The notes under the pieces: model-generated
The model's input: the letters and a program-made list of their open reading frames with translations, nothing else
Told to the model about the DNA's origin: nothing
The model's database searches: none
NCBI GenBank assembly: GCA_964568735.1
Contig: CAZMRF010000003.1
Coordinates: 1-64,000, forward strand
Length of the DNA stretch: 64,000 nt
Origin: CAZMRF01 sp964568735
Lineage (GTDB): Bacteria > Acidobacteriota > Polarisedimenticolia > JACPZX01
Direction of reading: 5' to 3'
Translations under genes and position numbers: made by a program
Shown: one piece after another, positions 53,339 to 61,061 of the stretch
Position numbering within the stretch: position 1 is the stretch's first letter
Layout: every line of letters begins with the position of its first letter

Positions 53339-55261
53339 TTGCACACGCCCGCATCACCGACGGTCCGCTCCTCCCGGGCGCTTCTGGGCGCCCTCGCCCT
53401 TCTCGCGCCCCTCCTCGCCTGTCAGCCAGCCGGGAATACGAAAGAGAGCGAAGCGTCCGCCGCGGCCCGTGACATCCACTCCCTGAGCCGGCCGGATCGG
53501 GTCCGAACCACCCACGCCGTCCTCGACTGGACCGTCGACTTCAACGCCGAGCAGATCCGGGGCGGCGTGACTTGGACCTTCGAGCGCGCCCCCGGTGCCT
53601 CGGAGGATCCGCTCATCCTCGATACGCGCGGGCTGACGATCGAGGCGGTGAAGTCGGAGTCGGGGCAGCCGCTCGAGTGGACTCTTGCCCAGCCGGATCC
53701 GGTGCTCGGCAGGGCGCTGTCGATCCAGGCCGTGCCGGGCGAGACGAAGGTCGTCATCACCTACAGAACCGGCCCCGACTCAGATGCCCTGCAATGGCTG
53801 AAGCCCGCCCAGACCGCGGGCAAGGAGAAGCCATTCCTCTTCTCGCAGGCTCAGGCGATCCTGGCCCGCACGATGCTGCCCTGCCAGGACTCGCCGGGCG
53901 TGAGGATCACCTACGAGGCGGCCGTGAAGACGCCCTCCGGGATCCGCGCCGTCATGGCCGCGGAGCAGCTCGGCGGGGGAGGCGAGGAGCCCTGGCGCTT
54001 CACGATGTCCCAGCCCATCCCGAGCTATCTCATCGCCATCGCCGCCGGCGACATCGACTTCCGTCCCCTCGGCCCTCGCTCAGGAGTCTTCGCCGAGCCG
54101 TCGGTCGTCGAGAAGGCCGCCTGGGAGTTCGCCGACACCGAGGCGATGATCGAGGCGAACGAGAAGCTCTTCGGCCCCTACCGATGGGATCGCTACGATC
54201 TGATCGTCCTGCCTCCGAGCTTCCCCTTCGGCGGGATGGAGAACCCCCGCCTCACCTTCGCCACGCCCACGGTCCTCGCAGGAGACCGCTCGCTCGTCGC
54301 GCTCATCGCCCACGAGCTGGCCCACTCCTGGTCGGGCAACCTGGTCACGAACGCCACCTGGGCGGACTTCTGGCTCAACGAAGGCCTCACGGTCTACCTG
54401 GAGAACCGGATCCTCGAATCTCTCTACGGCCGCGAGCGCTCGGAGATGGAGGCCGTCCTGGGCCGGCACGATCTCGAGGAAGCGCTCGAAGAGATGGAGC
54501 CAGGCGACCAGGTCCTGCACAACACCTCGCTCGGGGGGCGCGATCCCGGCGACGCGGAAACCATGGCTTCCTACGAGAAGGGCTACCTGTTCCTGAGACT
54601 CCTCGACGAGGAGTTCGGCCGCGCGACCTTCGATCCCTTCTTGAGGAAGTGGTTCGACGACAATGCCTTCCAGAGCAGAACGACGGCCGACTTCGAGGCG
54701 GCGATGGATCGGGATCTCTTCAAGGGAGACGCGGCGCGGAAGGAGAGGCTCGAGGTGAAGAAGTGGCTCTACGCTCCGGGGCTCCCGCAGAACGCTCCGC
54801 AGGCCGTGAGTGATGCCTTCGACCGGGCCGCGGCCGAGGCGGCGGCTTTCGCGGGCGGAACGCGCGCCGCCTCCGCGATCCCGGCCGGCGAGTGGACCAT
54901 CTTCGAATGGCGCCACTTCCTCAGGACCCTTCCCGACGATCTCCCCGCGGAGAAGATGGCGGAGCTGGACTCGGCCTGGTCTCTCTCCGCCACGGGCAAC
55001 TCGGAGATCCTCATGGAGTGGCTCCTCCAGTCGATCCGCAGCGGCTACGAGAAATCCTACCCCGCGCTTGTCGATTTCCTGATGCGGCAGGGGCGTCGCA
55101 AATTCCTCGAGCCCCTCTACAAGGAGATGGCGAAGAGCGAGGAGGGAATGACGCGCGCCCTCGAGATCTACGCCGAGGCCCGCCCGACCTACCACTCCAT
55201 GGCCACGAACGCGGTCGACGAGATCCTCGGGTACGGGCGGAGAGCCGCCGCCACGCCTTGA
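53339..55261 (+). CDS. M1 metallopeptidase lipoprotein, LTA4-hydrolase-like
   Basis: A 640-residue lipoprotein (lipobox ending LLAC, Cys28). An N-terminal beta-saddle domain is followed by a thermolysin-like domain with GGMEN (298-302), HELAHSW (from His325) and Glu348 in WLNEG, then a helical C-terminal domain (SNAP-type PALVDFLMRQGRRKF). The layout is that of leukotriene A4 hydrolase/aminopeptidase B-like enzymes. The start is TTG at 53339 with GGAGG 9 nt upstream. A cytoplasmic paralog lies at 57436-59235 on the opposite strand. Likely trims peptides outside the inner membrane. Confidence 0.88.
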   Translation: MHTPASPTVRSSRALLGALALLAPLLACQPAGNTKESEASAAARDIHSLSRPDRVRTTHAVLDWTVDFNAEQIRGGVTWTFERAPGASEDPLILDTRGLTIEAVKSESGQPLEWTLAQPDPVLGRALSIQAVPGETKVVITYRTGPDSDALQWLKPAQTAGKEKPFLFSQAQAILARTMLPCQDSPGVRITYEAAVKTPSGIRAVMAAEQLGGGGEEPWRFTMSQPIPSYLIAIAAGDIDFRPLGPRSGVFAEPSVVEKAAWEFADTEAMIEANEKLFGPYRWDRYDLIVLPPSFPFGGMENPRLTFATPTVLAGDRSLVALIAHELAHSWSGNLVTNATWADFWLNEGLTVYLENRILESLYGRERSEMEAVLGRHDLEEALEEMEPGDQVLHNTSLGGRDPGDAETMASYEKGYLFLRLLDEEFGRATFDPFLRKWFDDNAFQSRTTADFEAAMDRDLFKGDAARKERLEVKKWLYAPGLPQNAPQAVSDAFDRAAAEAAAFAGGTRAASAIPAGEWTIFEWRHFLRTLPDDLPAEKMAELDSAWSLSATGNSEILMEWLLQSIRSGYEKSYPALVDFLMRQGRRKFLEPLYKEMAKSEEGMTRALEIYAEARPTYHSMATNAVDEILGYGRRAAATP

Positions 55262-55301
55262 GGCTGCCTCGGAGTTCACCCGGGGCCGGCCTGCGTGCCG
55301 G

Positions 55302-57389
55302 CTATCCCCCCGCCTTCTCCCGGTGTGAGTCCCAGTAGAGCCCCGCCGCCAGGAGGAGGAAGGCCATCAGGCCGAGCCAGTTCCCCCAGACTGAGAGGAA
55401 ACCGCCCAGCCCCAGGGCCCCGATCCCCGTCAGGTCGGGGACGATGGAGACCCTCCACGAGTCCTCGATGAATCGCAGCAGCGCCGCAAGGACGCCGACG
55501 AGCGCGCCGCCGGCGATGAAGCCCGAGGCGATGAGCGTGCCCTTCTCGTGCCGTGCCTTGCCGAGGATGTTGTCCTTCGAGGAGTGCTCCAGGAAGTGCG
55601 CCACCACCGCCCCGAGGACCAGGGGTGAGTTCAGCTCCATGGGGAGATACATCCCGAGGGCGAAGGCCAGCCCCGACACCTTGCACAGCTCGGCTGATAC
55701 CGCGAAGACGGCGCCGATGGCATAGAGGAACCACGGCGCGCCGCCGGTTCCCATGACGCCGCGGAGAACGGCCGCCATCGCGTTCGGCTGCGGCGCCGGC
55801 AGCGCGTTGGGGTGGGCGGCGTCGGCCGAGAAGCCGTAGACGTGCGCCATCAGGAGGATGACCAGCGTCGTTCCGGCGGAGGCCGTGATCGCCCCGACGA
55901 TGTTGGAGATCTCGACCTGGCGCGGCGTCGCCCCGAGCCAGTAGGAGATCTTGTACTGCGTGACGAGCGACCCGCTCATGGAGAGGGCCGTGCAGACGAC
56001 GCCCCCGATCAGGAGGACCTGGAGCATCCCGCCATCGCCGCTGAGACCCATCGCTGAGAGTAAAACCGCCGTCACGATGAGGGTCGTGATGGTCATCCCG
56101 GAGACGGGGGTTATGGAGATCATGGCGATGGCCCAGGCCGAGACCGACGCGAAGAGGAAGGCGATGACCAGGGTCATCACCGCGGAGACCAGCGCGATGG
56201 TCGTGGCGTTCGCCTCTCCGGCGAGAACCGAGAAGCGGAAGTAGAGGAAGATCACGGCACCCGTGGCGAGGATCCCTCCGATGCTCACCGACATGGGCAG
56301 GGAGCGTTCGGTGCGGACGTCCTGCGCCAGGGCGCTCTCTCCACGGATGAGCCGGGCCACCTCGCCGAAGGCCTGGCGCGTCGCCTGCACGATGATGGGC
56401 GACATCTTGATGATCGACAGCAGGCCGGCGCAGAAGATCCCGCCGATGCCGATCGGCCTCACGTACTGCGCGAAGATCTGCGCCGGCGCGAGCTGCGAGA
56501 GGGGCTGGGCCCCGTCCGAGATCGCGCCGGGGATGAACTGCCCGAGGTGCGCGAAGAGAGGCACCAGCACGAAGAAGGAGACCATGGAGCCCGCGAAGAT
56601 GATGCAGGCGTACTTCAGCCCCATGATGTAGCCGAGGCCCAGGACGGCGGCCGAGGTGTTCATCGTGAAGACGGCCTTGTACTTGCTCGTGAAGCCGGCC
56701 AGGGCGGAGATGCTCGCGGTGGAGAAGACGTCGGCCCAGGCGCGCATGGAGGAGCTGAGGAAGTCGAACATGGCCGCGATGACCGCCGAGTAGGTCAGGA
56801 CCACCGCGCTCTGGCCCCCGCGCTTTCCGGCGACGAGGATCTCGGTCGTCGCGCGCGCCTCGGGGTAGGGGAGCTTGCCGTGGAGGTCGCGCACGAAGTA
56901 GCGGCGGAACGGGGAGAGGATGAAGACGCCGAGGATCGCGCCGAGGAGCGGCACGAGGAAGATCTGGAAGAGCGACGATCGGCCCTGCAGCCCGAGGATG
57001 TAAATCGCGGGCATGGTGAAGACGGAGCCCCCGGCGATGATCCCCGACGTGGCTCCGATGGCGAGGACGTTCACGTTCTCCAAGAGGGTCGAGGAGCGCG
57101 AGCGGAGGAACTTGACGGCGAGGACCGAGAAGCCGACGGCGAGGATCGAGATCGGGATCGCCGACTCGATCCCCTGGCCGAGCTTCAGGGCGATGTAGGT
57201 GGCCGCCGCCGAAAACACGATCGACCAGAAGAACCCCTGGACGATCGACCTGAGAGTGACCTCGGGAGGCGCCTGGTCGGGGCGGACGACGGGCTGGTAG
57301 GTCTCGCCCGGCTTCAGCTCGCGGAAGGCGGTTTCCGGAAGCCGCACATCCTCCAGATCAGGGGCCGTGCCGGTGTCTCCGGGCTTCAT
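55302..57389 (-). CDS. OPT-family oligopeptide transporter
   Basis: A 695-residue inner-membrane protein with about 14-16 membrane segments. It belongs to the OPT family: LKPGETYQPVV and VTLRSIVQGFFWSIVFSAAATYIALKLGQG at the start, GLKYACIIFAGSM in the middle, and repeated hydrophobic blocks. OPT members import oligopeptides or metal chelates with protons. GGAGGAG supports the ATG at 57389. It lies 46 bp behind the cytoplasmic M1 peptidase on the same strand, so import and breakdown are probably co-expressed. Confidence 0.9.
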   Translation of the reverse strand: MKPGDTGTAPDLEDVRLPETAFRELKPGETYQPVVRPDQAPPEVTLRSIVQGFFWSIVFSAAATYIALKLGQGIESAIPISILAVGFSVLAVKFLRSRSSTLLENVNVLAIGATSGIIAGGSVFTMPAIYILGLQGRSSLFQIFLVPLLGAILGVFILSPFRRYFVRDLHGKLPYPEARATTEILVAGKRGGQSAVVLTYSAVIAAMFDFLSSSMRAWADVFSTASISALAGFTSKYKAVFTMNTSAAVLGLGYIMGLKYACIIFAGSMVSFFVLVPLFAHLGQFIPGAISDGAQPLSQLAPAQIFAQYVRPIGIGGIFCAGLLSIIKMSPIIVQATRQAFGEVARLIRGESALAQDVRTERSLPMSVSIGGILATGAVIFLYFRFSVLAGEANATTIALVSAVMTLVIAFLFASVSAWAIAMISITPVSGMTITTLIVTAVLLSAMGLSGDGGMLQVLLIGGVVCTALSMSGSLVTQYKISYWLGATPRQVEISNIVGAITASAGTTLVILLMAHVYGFSADAAHPNALPAPQPNAMAAVLRGVMGTGGAPWFLYAIGAVFAVSAELCKVSGLAFALGMYLPMELNSPLVLGAVVAHFLEHSSKDNILGKARHEKGTLIASGFIAGGALVGVLAALLRFIEDSWRVSIVPDLTGIGALGLGGFLSVWGNWLGLMAFLLLAAGLYWDSHREKAGG

Positions 57390-57435
57390 GGGCACGCTCC
57401 TCCCTCCCTCATCGGAAGCCTCCTCCCCGTGCCGA

Positions 57436-59235
57436 TCAGGACGCGGAAGGCGCCTGATCCGGGTACTTGGCGATGATCGATTCGACGACCCGGCGCGACA
57501 GGCTGTGGTACGAGCGGCCCGCAACCTCGAAGATCTGCCGCGCGAGGTCCCGCGTTCGTGGATGCTTCCCCAGCGCCGTGTAGAGCGGCCTGATGTATTT
57601 CATCCGGCCGACGCGCGTCAGCACTTCCCGGATGCGCGGGAAGACCGGCTCGTAGTCCGAGGCGGCCGCGATCGTCAGCCACTCGACCAGGATCTCGTAG
57701 TTGCCCCGGCCCGTGAGCGACAGGTTCGCGTCGAGCCACTCGCAGGAGGCGCGGTCCACCGGCCTCTGGAGGCGTTGCAGGTAGATGAGGGTCTCGCTGG
57801 GGCTCCAGCCTGCAATCTGGCTCTTCGATGGCCGCGCCCCCGAGGGCCAACCCTCGGCCAGGTGCGTCAGGTCTTCCAGTGACTTCGACTGGAAGACCGG
57901 CGCGTTGGAGGGCATGCCCGGCTCGTGGAGCCACCGGCGGACCTCGGCCTGAGCCGACACACCGGGGATCTCGGCATCCAGGAAGGCGAGCCACTCCTCG
58001 GACGTGATGGAGGTGAAGCGGAAGCGGGCGATGTAGCGGCGCATGAAGCGGTCGAAGCGCTCGCGGCCGGCCGTCCTCTCGACCAGCGCCAGGAGCCGCG
58101 AGCCCTTCTCGTAGGGAATCGACGAGAAAGCGTCGTCCGGGTCCACTCCCTTCAGCTCCGTGCGGAGCCGCGTGAGGGGCGAGTCGGCGCCGAAGCGCTC
58201 CATCTCGCTGTCGAGGGCCTTCTGCCCGATGGCCCAGGAGAGCACCGCGGCCTCCGGGCCGTGCAGCGCCTCCTGTATCCGCCTCTCGGCCCAGACGGTC
58301 GACCCCTCGTTGAGCCAGAAGTGATCCATCGTGGCGTTGGTCACGATGTTGCCCGTCCAGGAGTGGGCCAGCTCGTGGGCGACCACGTCCACGAGCGACC
58401 GGTCACCCGCCAGGAGCGTCGGCGTCAGGAAGGTCATCCGGGGGTTCTCCATTCCGCCGTAGGGGAAGGACGGCGGGAGGACCAGCATGTCGAAGCGGTC
58501 CCACTCGTAGGGGCCGAAGAGGGCCTCCGCCTTGACGATCATCTCCTCGATGCCGGAGAACTCCCAGGCGGCGGCATCGACCGTCTCCGGCTCGGCCCAG
58601 ACCCGCGAGCGCTTGCTGAGGTCCTTCGAGCGCAGGTTCCCGACCGCCAGCGCCACCAGGTACGAGGGGATCGCCTGCGGCATCTCGAAGAGAAAGGTGC
58701 TGGTCCCGGCCTTCGGCCCGGGCCGCTTCCCCGCCGGGCCCGCAGACATCACGGCCGCCAGCGGCTCCGGCACCGTGACCTCGGCCTGGTACGTCACGCG
58801 GACGGCCGGCGAGTCCTGGATGGGCACCATCGTCCGCGCGTGTATCGCCTGGCACTGGCTGAAGAGGAAGGGATGCTTCTTCCCCTCGGTCTGTGCGGGG
58901 GTCAGCCACTGCAGAGCCACGGCCTCCGGGGAGGTCGTGTAGTCGAGGACCACGGCGTCGGTGCTGGCCGGCAGGTGCAGCCTCAAACGGCGCCCGAAGA
59001 TCGGCTCTTCGTCGCCGAGCTCGTGCGGCACCTCGGCGCCCGCTTTCGTCCGGACGGATCGGATCGTCAATCCCTTGGTATCGAGATCCATCGTGCCGGC
59101 CGAAGGGGCGGCTAGATCGAGAACTGCGCGACCCTCCAGGACCCGCCGCTCGAAGTCCACGTCGAGCGTCAGGCGCAGGTGCTTCGTCCGGGGTTGATCC
59201 GTGTCGAAGTACGAGTGGGGGTCGAGGCAGGCCAT
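57436..59235 (-). CDS. Cytoplasmic M1 aminopeptidase, LTA4-hydrolase-like
   Basis: A 599-residue soluble metallopeptidase with no signal peptide. GGMEN (260-264), HELAHSW (from His287) and Glu310 in FWLNEG form the zinc site. The start HSYFDTDQP and the C-terminal helical domain (REVLTRVGRMKYIRPLYTALGKH) match leukotriene A4 hydrolase-type aminopeptidases. GGGAGG supports the ATG at 59235. It is clearly a paralog of 53339-55261 but lacks the lipoprotein leader. First gene of a unit with the OPT transporter. Confidence 0.92.
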   Translation of the reverse strand: MACLDPHSYFDTDQPRTKHLRLTLDVDFERRVLEGRAVLDLAAPSAGTMDLDTKGLTIRSVRTKAGAEVPHELGDEEPIFGRRLRLHLPASTDAVVLDYTTSPEAVALQWLTPAQTEGKKHPFLFSQCQAIHARTMVPIQDSPAVRVTYQAEVTVPEPLAAVMSAGPAGKRPGPKAGTSTFLFEMPQAIPSYLVALAVGNLRSKDLSKRSRVWAEPETVDAAAWEFSGIEEMIVKAEALFGPYEWDRFDMLVLPPSFPYGGMENPRMTFLTPTLLAGDRSLVDVVAHELAHSWTGNIVTNATMDHFWLNEGSTVWAERRIQEALHGPEAAVLSWAIGQKALDSEMERFGADSPLTRLRTELKGVDPDDAFSSIPYEKGSRLLALVERTAGRERFDRFMRRYIARFRFTSITSEEWLAFLDAEIPGVSAQAEVRRWLHEPGMPSNAPVFQSKSLEDLTHLAEGWPSGARPSKSQIAGWSPSETLIYLQRLQRPVDRASCEWLDANLSLTGRGNYEILVEWLTIAAASDYEPVFPRIREVLTRVGRMKYIRPLYTALGKHPRTRDLARQIFEVAGRSYHSLSRRVVESIIAKYPDQAPSAS

Positions 59236-59350
59236 GCTGTGATCCTCCCGGTCTCGGGCGTCGCGGGCGGGAGCGCGTCCTTTGTATCATCTGGCAGGGT
59301 CGGCGGTCCATCTCAGCAGGGGACACCTGGAGGATTTACAGGTCGGTGTG

Positions 59351-59367
59351 GATTTTCCAGGAAAATC
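59351..59367. promoter_or_regulatory. Perfect 17-bp palindrome
   Basis: GATTTTCC-A-GGAAAATC in an AT-rich spot 116 bp upstream of the M1 peptidase start and 22 bp downstream of the esterase stop. The one-base centre rules out a terminator hairpin; a repressor operator is possible. Confidence 0.35.
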
Positions 59368-59388
59368 AACATGTCGTTGTAAATTATC

Positions 59389-60135
59389 TCAGGGCTTCGG
59401 GGGCCTCAGCCGAAGGGCCCCCTCCACGTAGGGCAGGACCGTGCGGGCCAGGACCCGGTGGCCCTCGGCCGTGGGGTGGATTCCGTCGGGGAGATTCCGC
59501 GACGGGTCGCCGGCCACGCCCTCGAGGAGGAAGGGGATGAGCGGGGCGCCTGCTTCGGCCGCGACGCGCGCGAAGAGAGCGTGGAACTCCTCGCCATACT
59601 CGGGGCCGTAGCTCGTCGGGACGCGCATCCCGGCGAGAACGATGTCCACGTCCGCGTCGAGGCAGCGGCGGACGATCTCGCGCAGGTTCCGCTCCACGAG
59701 ATCCAGCGGGAGGCCTTGCAGGGCGTCGTTGGCTCCCAGCTCCGCGACGACGAGATCCGGCTTCTGGCGGAGAACCCACTCGAGGCGGCTCAATCCCCCT
59801 GCTGTCGTGTCGCCGCTCACGCCGGCGTTGACGATCCGGATTGGAAAGCCGCTGTCCCTCATCCCGGCCTCCACGAGGGCGGGGAAGGCCTCGTCGCCGC
59901 TCAGCCCGAAGCCCGCCGTGATGCTGTCGCCCAGGAAGACGACGAGGGGGAGAGCCTTCGCGAGGTCGCCGGGCTGCGCTGTGCCAACGTGCGACTCTTC
60001 GTCGGGCGGGATAGGCTGTTGAGCCTCCAGCGCGGGCGAGGCTGGCGATTCCGCGGATCCCGGCGGGAGTCCGGAGCCGCCGCAGGCCGCCGTCAACACG
60101 CACAGGGCGAGGATCAAAAGGAGGGAGTCGTTCAC
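59389..60135 (-). CDS. tesA: TesA-like GDSL esterase lipoprotein
   Basis: A 248-residue SGNH hydrolase. FLGDSITAGFG carries the nucleophile Ser71; GANDALQG is block III and DGIHPTAEGH the Asp-His block V. GTG at 60135 starts a lipoprotein leader (lipobox ending TAAC, Cys18). TesA-type enzymes cleave thioesters and lysophospholipids. The gene is divergent from an ABC/FtsX pair exactly as tesA is from ybbA-ybbP in E. coli. The start codon has only a weak ribosome-binding site; an ATG at 60258 is possible. Confidence 0.85.
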   Translation of the reverse strand: MNDSLLLILALCVLTAACGGSGLPPGSAESPASPALEAQQPIPPDEESHVGTAQPGDLAKALPLVVFLGDSITAGFGLSGDEAFPALVEAGMRDSGFPIRIVNAGVSGDTTAGGLSRLEWVLRQKPDLVVAELGANDALQGLPLDLVERNLREIVRRCLDADVDIVLAGMRVPTSYGPEYGEEFHALFARVAAEAGAPLIPFLLEGVAGDPSRNLPDGIHPTAEGHRVLARTVLPYVEGALRLRPPKP

Positions 60136-60250
60136 ACTTGGCCCTGCCGAACTGACTCTCCGCACCGCGCGAGAGCGGAGCAGGCCATGGAAAACTTCGG
60201 ACCCAGGCCATTGGGCGGCACTCGCACTGCGGGGATGTGAATCAACCGAT

Positions 60251-60964
60251 ATGGGCATCGCCTACAGGATAGAGCTTCGGGGCCTCACGCGGCGCCTCCC
60301 CTCGGGCGGGCGCATGCTGACGATCCTCGACAGGCTCGACCTGGCCATCGCGCCCGGGGAGCTCGTCGCGATCCTGGGCCCATCGGGCAGCGGGAAGTCC
60401 ACGCTCCTGGCGCTCATGGCGGGGCTCGACAGGCCGAGCGAGGGGGAGGTTCTCCTGGACGGCGAGCCCATCCACGACCTCTCCGAGGATGCGCTGGCGC
60501 TGCTGCGACGCCGCAAGGTGGGCTTCGTCTTCCAGTCCTTCCAGCTCCTGGGGAATCTCACCGCCCGCGAGAACATCCTCCTTCCCATGGAGCTTCTCGA
60601 TCGTCCCGACGCGGATGCTCGCGCCGGCCTTCTCCTCGAGGAGGTCGGGCTGCCGGATCGCGGCCACCACTATCCCTCGCAGCTCTCGGGGGGCGAGCAG
60701 CAGCGCGTGGCGCTGGCGCGCGCCTTCGCGGCGGAGCCGTCGATCCTCCTGGCCGACGAGCCCACGGGCAATCTCGACACCGCCACCGGGCGGAGCGTGC
60801 TGGAGATCCTGTGGCGTCTCCGCGGGGAGCGGGGAACGACGCTCGTCCTCGTGACGCATGACGCCGCCGTCGCGGAGCGGGCCGGCCGCCTGGTCCACCT
60901 GCGCGACGGGCGGATCGAGCGTGACGAGCGGCGACAGGGGGCGGAGGCAGGTGTCACAGCGTGA
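60251..60964 (+). CDS. ybbA: ABC transporter ATP-binding protein, YbbA/LolD-like
   Basis: A 237-residue ATPase: Walker A GPSGSGKST, Q-loop FVFQSFQLL, signature LSGGEQQRVALARAFA, Walker B ILLADEPTGNLD and the H-loop VTHD. It is of the MacB/LolD class that drives FtsX-type permeases without passing substrate through the membrane. The permease follows 97 bp downstream, TesA lies divergently upstream. The exact substrate is unknown. Confidence 0.92.
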   Translation: MGIAYRIELRGLTRRLPSGGRMLTILDRLDLAIAPGELVAILGPSGSGKSTLLALMAGLDRPSEGEVLLDGEPIHDLSEDALALLRRRKVGFVFQSFQLLGNLTARENILLPMELLDRPDADARAGLLLEEVGLPDRGHHYPSQLSGGEQQRVALARAFAAEPSILLADEPTGNLDTATGRSVLEILWRLRGERGTTLVLVTHDAAVAERAGRLVHLRDGRIERDERRQGAEAGVTA

Positions 60965-61061
60965 CGGTCTCCCGACCGAGTGGCACGCCCCCGGTGCGAA
61001 GTGAGTGACTCGAAGCCGATGATGGCTCCTGGAAGAACGAGGTGACAGGGAGCGCATTTTC

